Notes under the pieces: generated by a model
Databases searched by the model: none
Seen by the model: the letters and a program-made list of their open reading frames with translations, nothing else
What the model was told of the DNA's origin: nothing
Origin: Monoplex corrugatus
Taxonomy: Eukaryota > Mollusca > Gastropoda > Littorinimorpha > Ranellidae
Reading direction: 5' to 3'
Length of the DNA stretch: 64,000 nucleotides
Assembly (NCBI GenBank): GCA_030674185.1
Contig: JAPXFY010000016.1
Coordinates: forward strand, 39,113,466-39,177,465
Made by a program: the position numbers and the translations under genes
In this document: one piece after another, positions 61,402 to 64,000 of the stretch
How the letters are laid out: every line of letters starts with the position of its first letter
Numbering within the stretch: position 1 is the first letter of the stretch

Positions 61402-61594
61402 TTAACCCTATAACTTCCGCACCCCATCCACCAACAGCAAGAGCTTAACCCTTTGATTACCTCACCCTTTCCACCAGCTTCCTACAGGAAGCTGGTGCAT
61501 AGGGTGAGGGAATCAAAGGGTTCAGTTTCTGCTTTGCTAATATGGTTGACAATGCGGGATGCTAGAGGATAGGGTGCAAGAGTCAAAGGGTTAA
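61402..61594. mobile_element. Nested palindromic MITE, family B, complete copy
   Basis: TTAA at 61402-61405 and 61591-61594. The ends are CCCTATAACTTCCGCACCCC and GGGTGCAAGAGTCAAAGGG. The inner part reads TTAACCCTTTGATTACCTCA ... GGGAATCAAAGGG around CACCAGCTTCCTACAGGAAG. Confidence 0.72.
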
Positions 61595-61799
61595 GAAAGG
61601 AGACTATTTTATATCGACTGGAGGCACAGGTGTGTGTGTGTGGGCTGTGTGTGTCTGCGACAAGAATATGCTAACAAGGTTTTCAGCTATTTTTGGATGG
61701 ATCTTCACCAGATTTGGGTCAAAGGCACAGACTGATAAGAAATCGCGAATGTATAAATCTGGAAGTTTCGGCGCCAAGAGTAATATCACATGGATCCAA

Positions 61800-62000
61800 A
61801 AAGTGCCTTAAACCAGCACTGACATCTTGAGAAAGGTGTGAACACTTTCTTGGGAACTTCTGATAATATCAGCATTCTGTTTTCAGTATCGTGACAGTAT
61901 ACTAGGCCTATAGGCTAGTTCTCGCTTCAAGTTTTGAGAATACAGTGATCTTGAGAAGTACAACGTTTGGATTTTCTGTAATAATCTCTGTATAAAAGGG
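61800..62000 (-). repeat. Dispersed repeat family E, minus copy
   Basis: On the minus strand, GTACTTCTCAAGATCACTGT, TACTGAAAACAGAATG, CAGAAGTTCC and GTGTTCACACCTTTCTCA follow the same order as at 10590-10745. Confidence 0.55.
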
Positions 62001-62160
62001 CAGCTTGAAAATATGATCACATGTAATTAGAATGCAACAGAGAAATCAAACAGAAAAACAAGCTCTTCTCACTCTGCAGTTAATTCGACGACAAAGCTTT
62101 TCATAAGAAACTATATTAACTGAAAAAGTCCTAAAGAAATAAGAGGGAAGTTGGGAGAAT

Positions 62161-62529
62161 TTTTATAATATAATCAAAGGACACAACTCTTGCGAATTAT
62201 CTCCCATGTTGTATAGAACTTCTCAAGTCTAACACAGTTTGCGCTACCCATTCAGCTAGCATAGAAGCAGATACAAAGTACAAAAACAGTAAGCTCAGAA
62301 CACTCCTCAAAAAAGGAGCGCCCAAGCCTACCTTTATACTCTGCAACTACCCTACACACAACTATAGTTGGGCGCTCCTTTTTTGAGGAGTGTTCTGAGC
62401 TTACTGTTTTTGCACTTTGTATCTGCTTCTATGCTAGCTGAATGGGTAGCGCAAACTGTGTCAGTCTTGAGAAGTTCTATACAACATGGGAGATAATTCG
62501 CAAGAGTTGTGTCCTTTGATTATATTATG
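62161..62529. repeat. Long inverted repeat, arms about 165 bp, loop 42 bp
   Basis: Left arm 62161-62325 (for example GGACACAACTCTTGCGAATT, CATTCAGCTAGCATAGAAGC, CTCAAAAAAGGAGCGCCCAA) is the reverse complement of right arm 62368-62529, with a handful of mismatches. GAAAAAGTCCTA occurs on both sides (62123 and 62528). Known explanations are a foldback transposon or a hairpin-RNA locus. Confidence 0.92.
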
Positions 62530-62614
62530 AAAAAGTCCTATCAAACCGTTTTCATACTATCTGAAATCAACGATAAAAAAGAAGAAAAAAAAAGTGCCAT
62601 TCAGGGAAGGAAAG

Positions 62615-62700
62615 GCCAGCTCAGATGGCAAAGTTACATACTCCAGATGTGATGTCTGAAGTTCCATACCAGCTCTCAACATAAACTGACTCATTCACCA
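62615..62700 (+). repeat. SINE head, family C-like
   Basis: CAGCTCAGATGGCAAAG (box A-like), CCAGATGTGATGTCTGAAGT and TCCATACCAGCTCTCAACAT parallel the tRNA-like head of family C at 12100 (GATCTGATGTCTCACATTCA). Confidence 0.45.
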
Positions 62701-62868
62701 CTCAGTCCAAGTATGCAAGTAATTCCTGGGTGGTTTACACAGAACGTTGCTCCTGTTGCCTGTTGCAAGATCATCATTCCCAACCTTGAGGGTCTGTCTT
62801 TTCTCCCCTATGACACGTATAACATATATTACACAATATAATAGTATATTTGTAATATAACATAGTAT

Positions 62869-62936
62869 TATTAGCTCAGTCGTTAAAGCACCGTGTTCAT
62901 AATGCAGGGGTTGTGGGTTCAACTCTCGGGCGAGCC
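62869..62936 (+). repeat. tRNA-Met(CAT)-like SINE head or pseudogene
   Basis: TTAGCTCAGTCGTTAAAGCA is a box A, TTCATAA a plausible anticodon loop with CAT, and GTGGGTTCAACTCTCGGGC a B-box like that of tRNA. The acceptor stem does not pair well. The following GCGAGCCATGATTTTATC looks like the start of a SINE body. A functional tRNA is unlikely. Confidence 0.5.
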
Positions 62937-63019
62937 ATGATTTTATCGTGGGCTGGTTGGTTCTTTGACAGAGCCGAGTTCAGTCCCAGCTTGCAACTAC
63001 TACTATACTGCTACTACTC

Positions 63020-63028
63020 ATGATGATA

Positions 63029-63059
<31 letters not shown>

Positions 63060-63064
63060 GAATG
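63020..63064. repeat. (GAT)n microsatellite at the LINE 3' end
   Basis: GATGATGATG repeats ending GAGAATGATTCAAGTTCAAG. On the minus strand they form the 3' tail of the following LINE fragment. Confidence 0.92.
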
Positions 63065-63745
63065 ATTCAAGTTCAAGCTGATACGCTTATAGCCCAGCCG
63101 ACTACTAGAGACATATCAGGGCTAATACCACGTCAAAAACAACAACCAGGTTAAGATAAAAGACAACAATTAAAAACCATGCTCACTGTTAACCTTACAA
63201 GTCCAAAACGCAGTTAATTAATTAAAGAAAATATATTCAGGCGTAAAATCATATCAGGTGAAATATATTGATCTCTTATAAAAACTGGAAAATTGCATCT
63301 GGAGGGATGTCTTGGGAGAGGTTCTTTAAGGAGTCCACCGTGTAGTATTTATGTCTCACATCGTACAAGTCCCAGCAATCAAGAAGAAGGTGTCTGATGC
63401 TCAATGGCTCGTCACATGGTATACAACATGTTGCTTCTTCAATTTTGAAAAGGTACGAATGAGTGTAGGATGTGTGATCCGTGTGTAACGTTCGTAACAC
63501 TGTCTCTTTCTTACGGTTCCCTGCAGCAGATGGATAATTTCTTTCAGGTTGGGGCGGATTTAGAAAAAAAATTGTATCTGTCTGTTTATTCCAATCTTTC
63601 TGCCACAGATTTGTCATATAACTGTGTACTCTGGATTTTATATCTGTGTAAGGAATGGAATTAGACATCTTGTCCCTTGTGGCGTTCTTGGCCAGGCAGT
63701 CAGCCTTTTCATTGCCTCCAATGCCATTGTGGCCGAGGATGATGA
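63059..63745 (-). mobile_element. I/Nimb-like LINE 3' fragment (RNase H end and 3' UTR)
   Basis: The minus frame from 63745 to 63276 reads LGHNGIGGNEKADCLAKNAT, then KKETVLRTLHTDHTSYTHSY, EEATCCIPCDEPLSIRHLLL and DCWDLYDVRHKYYTVDSLKN. 'GHNGI-x-GNE-x-AD' is the last RNase H motif, and the C-x-x-C ... H-x(4)-C block is the C-terminal finger. The 3' UTR (63275-63059) contains the family A sequence, which identifies the dispersed copies elsewhere. It is a different family from the LINE at 57-60.7 kb. The 5' break is at a (GAT)/(GAC)n tract. Confidence 0.85.
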
Positions 63746-63952
63746 TGATGATGACGATAATGACGACGACGATGATGATAAAGATGACAATGATGACGAC
63801 GACGAAGATGATGATAATGACAATAATTCCATTTGTACAGTGCAAATAATTCATGTCAGAGAATACTCATAGTACTTTACATTAAAACAAACAAACAAAC
63901 AAACAAACAAAACAAAAACAAAACAAACAAGAGAGAGAGAGAGAGAGAGAGA
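63737..63952. repeat. (GAT/GAC)n tract, then (CAAA)n and (GA)n
   Basis: GATGATGACGACGAC repeats run to 63830. AACAAACAAAC is at 63885-63930 and GAGAGA at 63931-63952. Poly-Asp, Met and Ser frames are artefacts. Confidence 0.93.
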
Positions 63953-64000
63953 GAAATCATAGCATGAAATCAGAAGTAAATGGTAATGATACTACTTGCT

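Noticed and set aside
62869..62936. Functional tRNA-Met gene
   Set aside because: Box A, box B and a CAT loop are present but the acceptor stem and several stem pairs fail, and a SINE-like body follows.

Overview
This window looks like nuclear DNA of an invertebrate animal, most likely a mollusc. Coding sequence is sparse and split by GT/AG introns. (CA)n, (GATA)n and (GAT)n microsatellites are abundant, several long minisatellites are present, and there are many remnants of LINEs, SINE-like repeats, a Penelope-like element and a TTAA-flanked MITE family. The host group is inferred from this general character and is not proven. No bacterial-type operons, CRISPR arrays or rRNA genes are visible.

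Two host genes are supported, both on the minus strand. The first (3330-26806) is a solute carrier family 22 (organic cation/carnitine-type) transporter. I traced eight coding exons from the initiator ATG at 26806 down to the 'ExFPTxxR' region. The last transmembrane helices and C-tail are not seen and probably lie beyond the left edge. Its introns hold four long minisatellites with units of 43, 51, 18/21 and 23 bp, and tandem repeats or hairpins sit directly against many of its splice sites. The second (46606-54057) is a C2H2/C2HC zinc-finger protein, with a 3' exon carrying five finger-like modules and a likely first coding exon about 5.9 kb upstream. Its first intron holds a decayed LTR element, two MITEs and a strongly diverged array of about 170-bp units rich in TAATTA.

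From 27 to 46 kb the window is mostly mobile-element debris. There is a broken non-LTR element (29.6-32.05 kb) joined to the GIY-YIG end of a Penelope-like element (29.24-29.6 kb), degenerate LINE pieces at 39.3-40.6, 41.4-42.0 and 45.6-46.1 kb, and SINE-like units. From 55 to 64 kb there is a 5'-truncated but otherwise open I/Nimb-like LINE (57273-60734), a further LINE 3' fragment at the right end, a 165-bp inverted repeat (62161-62529) and more MITE copies.

The very long open frames at 12.9-15.2 kb and 18.4-22.3 kb are by-products of minisatellites and are not genes. I found no clear new multi-gene system. The observations most worth a second look are structural: the splice-site-linked repeats of the transporter, a minisatellite built from copies of a splice acceptor, two long hairpins, the TAATTA-rich intronic array, and the nested TTAA MITE family.
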